A stretch of DNA of 6,557 nucleotides from Gammaproteobacteria bacterium (GTDB lineage Bacteria > Pseudomonadota > Gammaproteobacteria > Pseudomonadales > Azotimanducaceae_A), in contig JAPOON010000141.1 of assembly GCA_026713405.1 (NCBI GenBank), forward strand, positions 1-6,557, in the 5' to 3' direction. Below the pieces are notes generated by a model that had not been told where the DNA came from, did no database searches, and saw only the letters and a program-made list of their open reading frames with translations. The stretch's first letter is position 1; the number at the start of each line of letters is the position of its first letter. Position numbers and translations under genes: made by a program. This document shows, in pieces, positions 5,504 through 6,557 of the stretch.

Positions 5504-5923
5504 TCAGGATCGCTCGCCCGCGTCGCCCAGGACGCGAACCCGATCCCCCTCGACGCGCAGGTAGAAACAGCTCGGGCGATAGGTGTGGCAGGCCGACCCG
5601 GCCTGCTCGACCCGCATCAGTATCGCATCGCCGTCGCAGTCGAAGCTCAAATCGACGACCTTCTGGACGTGGCCGGAGGTTTCGCCCTTCCACCAGAGCT
5701 TCCCCCGGCTGCGCGAGAAGTACCAGGCATAACCCGTTTCCAGCGTGCGCTCTATTGACGCGCGGTTCATCCAGGCGAGCATGAGCACCTCGCCGGTCAA
5801 GGCATCCTGGGCAATTGCCGTGACCAGCCCGCGGTCGTTGTAGCGAAGTTCGTCCAGCACCTCGCTCAGGGGGCGGGTCGCACCGTCCGGGGCGGTTTCA
5901 AGTTGCTTGATCAGACCAGCCAT
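5504..5923 (-). CDS. hisI: Phosphoribosyl-AMP cyclohydrolase
   Basis: Catalyses the third step of histidine synthesis, opening the purine ring of phosphoribosyl-AMP to give ProFAR, in the cytoplasm. The protein is 139 aa. The early [15 protein letters not shown] and [11 protein letters not shown] blocks are the classic HisI start. The metal sites are present: D95-C96-D97-G-D99 for magnesium, and the zinc cysteines C96, C112 and C119 with the family's 16- and 7-residue spacing. The motif around the last two reads [10 protein letters not shown]; most HisI I know have Gly where this has Tyr. There is no HisE domain, so the pyrophosphohydrolase must be elsewhere. ATG 5923 (MAGLIKQ) is chosen, with a weak GGCGAG upstream; it gives an N-terminal extension of ~25 residues before the conserved part. 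The gene is not in a his operon: cysS follows 67 bp downstream and an aminopeptidase gene precedes it. Confidence 0.95.
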   Translation of the reverse strand: MAGLIKQLETAPDGATRPLSEVLDELRYNDRGLVTAIAQDALTGEVLMLAWMNRASIERTLETGYAWYFSRSRGKLWWKGETSGHVQKVVDLSFDCDGDAILMRVEQAGSACHTYRPSCFYLRVEGDRVRVLGDAGERS

Positions 5924-5964
5924 TTCGTCTCGCCGTATTGCGCATCGAATTCGGCCGTCCTCCG

Positions 5965-6005
5965 CCGCGGCGGGGGTGGCCGGGGCGGTATTGTGCCCGC
6001 CGCGG
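5965..6005 (-). repeat. 10-bp GC-only inverted repeat in the hisI upstream region
   Basis: CCGCGGCGGG (5965-5974) is the exact reverse complement of CCCGCCGCGG (5996-6005), with a 21-nt loop. The left arm is part of a 12-bp perfect palindrome, CCGCCGCGGCGG (5962-5973), and the right arm of a small GCCCG-CCG-CGGGC hairpin (5995-6007). It lies 42-82 nt upstream of the hisI start with no T-run after it. It could be a leader hairpin or attenuator-like structure, or simply a by-product of high GC. Confidence 0.5.
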
Positions 6006-6083
6006 GCCTCGGGAAACAGCCTGAAACGACCCGAAGTTGCCTGATCGTGCGCACCGGAGTCGTCGGGTAGGATCTGCACGGCA

Positions 6084-6104
6084 CCCGGAAGACAGGTCTC
6101 CGGG
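6084..6104 (-). terminator. Hairpin downstream of the aminopeptidase gene
   Basis: CCCGGA (6084-6089) pairs with TCCGGG (6099-6104) around a 9-nt loop, 39 nt past the aminopeptidase stop codon. It lacks a following T-run on the minus strand. It is a weak candidate for transcript-end structure before hisI. Confidence 0.25.
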
Positions 6105-6143
6105 GCGCATCAAGTCATTGCGCGCAACAAGCCCCGCAAGACG

Positions 6144-6557
6144 TCACTGCCCGAAACGGTCTTCGAGGTATCGGAAAACCGCGCGCATTGCCATGGCTTC
6201 GCCGCCCTCCGGCCGCCCGGGGCGCTTGCGGAGGTTGTAGGCCATGATGTCGAAATGCGCCCAGGGCCGGGCAGCCACGAATTTCTGCAGGAACAGGGCC
6301 GCGGTGATGGCGCCGGCGTAGGGCGTGCTGGCGGAATTGAGCGTATCGGCCACCTTGCTCTCGAGGAGATGGGTGTACCCGGCATGCAGCGGCAGGGGCC
6401 AGATCGGGTCGTCGACGGCGTTGCCGGAATCGGCGATGCCCGACGCAACCGCCTGGTCGTTGCAGAACATGGCCGACACCTCGGTTCCGACGGCGACCCG
6501 GGCAGCGCCGGTCAGGGTCGCGAAATCGACGATCAGCTCGGGGTTTTCCGCGGCCGC
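6144..6557 (-). CDS. M17 family leucyl aminopeptidase, C-terminal part (5' truncated by window edge)
   Basis: The last 137 residues of a cytosolic metallo-aminopeptidase that removes N-terminal amino acids from peptides. The frame is open to the right edge. The fragment begins just after the metal-binding NTDAEGR region, which is outside the window. It shows the M17 segment NPELIVDFATLTGAARVAVGT, then a WPLPLH region, the helix S-K-V-A-D-T-L-N-S, STPYAGAITAALFLQKFV, and WAHFDIMAYN, a variant of the family's W-x-H-x-D-I motif. It ends at TGA 6144-6146. M17 enzymes are ~450-500 aa, so roughly two thirds is missing and the catalytic metal ligands cannot be checked. hisI follows 220 bp downstream on the same strand. 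Confidence 0.92.
   Translation of the reverse strand, partial: AAAENPELIVDFATLTGAARVAVGTEVSAMFCNDQAVASGIADSGNAVDDPIWPLPLHAGYTHLLESKVADTLNSASTPYAGAITAALFLQKFVAARPWAHFDIMAYNLRKRPGRPEGGEAMAMRAVFRYLEDRFGQ

Noticed and set aside
5924..6079. An upstream extension of hisI to position 6079
   Set aside because: The frame is open, but the added 52 residues are low in conserved HisI features, cover the GC-only hairpin, and lack a ribosome-binding site. MAGLIKQ at 5923 is the simpler start.
6118..6127. Palindrome TTGCGCGCAA, sharing the TTGCGC half-site with the dyad near 2250
   Set aside because: TTGCGC/GCGCAA occurs several times in the window, including inside coding regions (for example near 896), so a shared operator is not supported.
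6550..6557. NotI site GCGGCCGC exactly at the right end of the window
   Set aside because: It could hint at a cloned-fragment end, but it lies in frame within the aminopeptidase coding sequence and is a common octamer at this GC content. Nothing vector-like is present.

Overview
This is a GC-rich (roughly 60-65% by eye) stretch of bacterial chromosome, most likely from a gammaproteobacterium outside the enterics. The PrxII-type peroxiredoxin, the proteobacterial HNH protein with its conserved N-terminal region, the HIGN-form CysRS and the free-standing HisI all fit that reading. This taxonomic call is inference from protein style; nothing in the window fixes a genus. There are no tRNA or rRNA genes, CRISPR arrays, insertion sequences or phage genes, and gene density is normal.

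Layout, left to right: (1) the last ~108 codons of a haloalkane dehalogenase (+), cut by the left edge; (2) a 10-TM EamA/DMT-family permease (-) whose 3' end overlaps the dehalogenase tail by 26 bp; (3) a complete Nudix hydrolase of CoA-pyrophosphatase type (+), divergent from the permease; (4) a 257-bp intergenic region rich in inverted repeats; (5) a PrxII/Prx5-type peroxiredoxin (+) with a strong ribosome-binding site; (6) a large hairpin, then a 60-aa lipoprotein on the minus strand; (7) an HNH endonuclease-family protein (+); (8) a short convergent spacer holding several small hairpins; (9) cysS (-); (10) a stand-alone hisI (-); (11) the C-terminal part of an M17 leucyl aminopeptidase (-), cut by the right edge.

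The right-hand genes (M17 peptidase, hisI, cysS) all read leftwards. hisI and cysS are 67 bp apart and could share a transcript. The left half is a set of single genes on alternating strands: detoxification (dehalogenase, peroxiredoxin), nucleotide/cofactor clean-up (Nudix) and transport. No obvious shared pathway ties them together.

I found no clear new multi-gene system. The parts most worth a second look are non-coding. They are the nested and overlapping inverted repeats before the peroxiredoxin gene (2151-2260), the 12-bp hairpin between the peroxiredoxin and the lipoprotein (2809-2862), and the 10-bp GC-only hairpin in the hisI leader (5965-6005). Two less-characterised small proteins also stand out: the lipoprotein with a doubled W-x-C motif, and the HNH protein.
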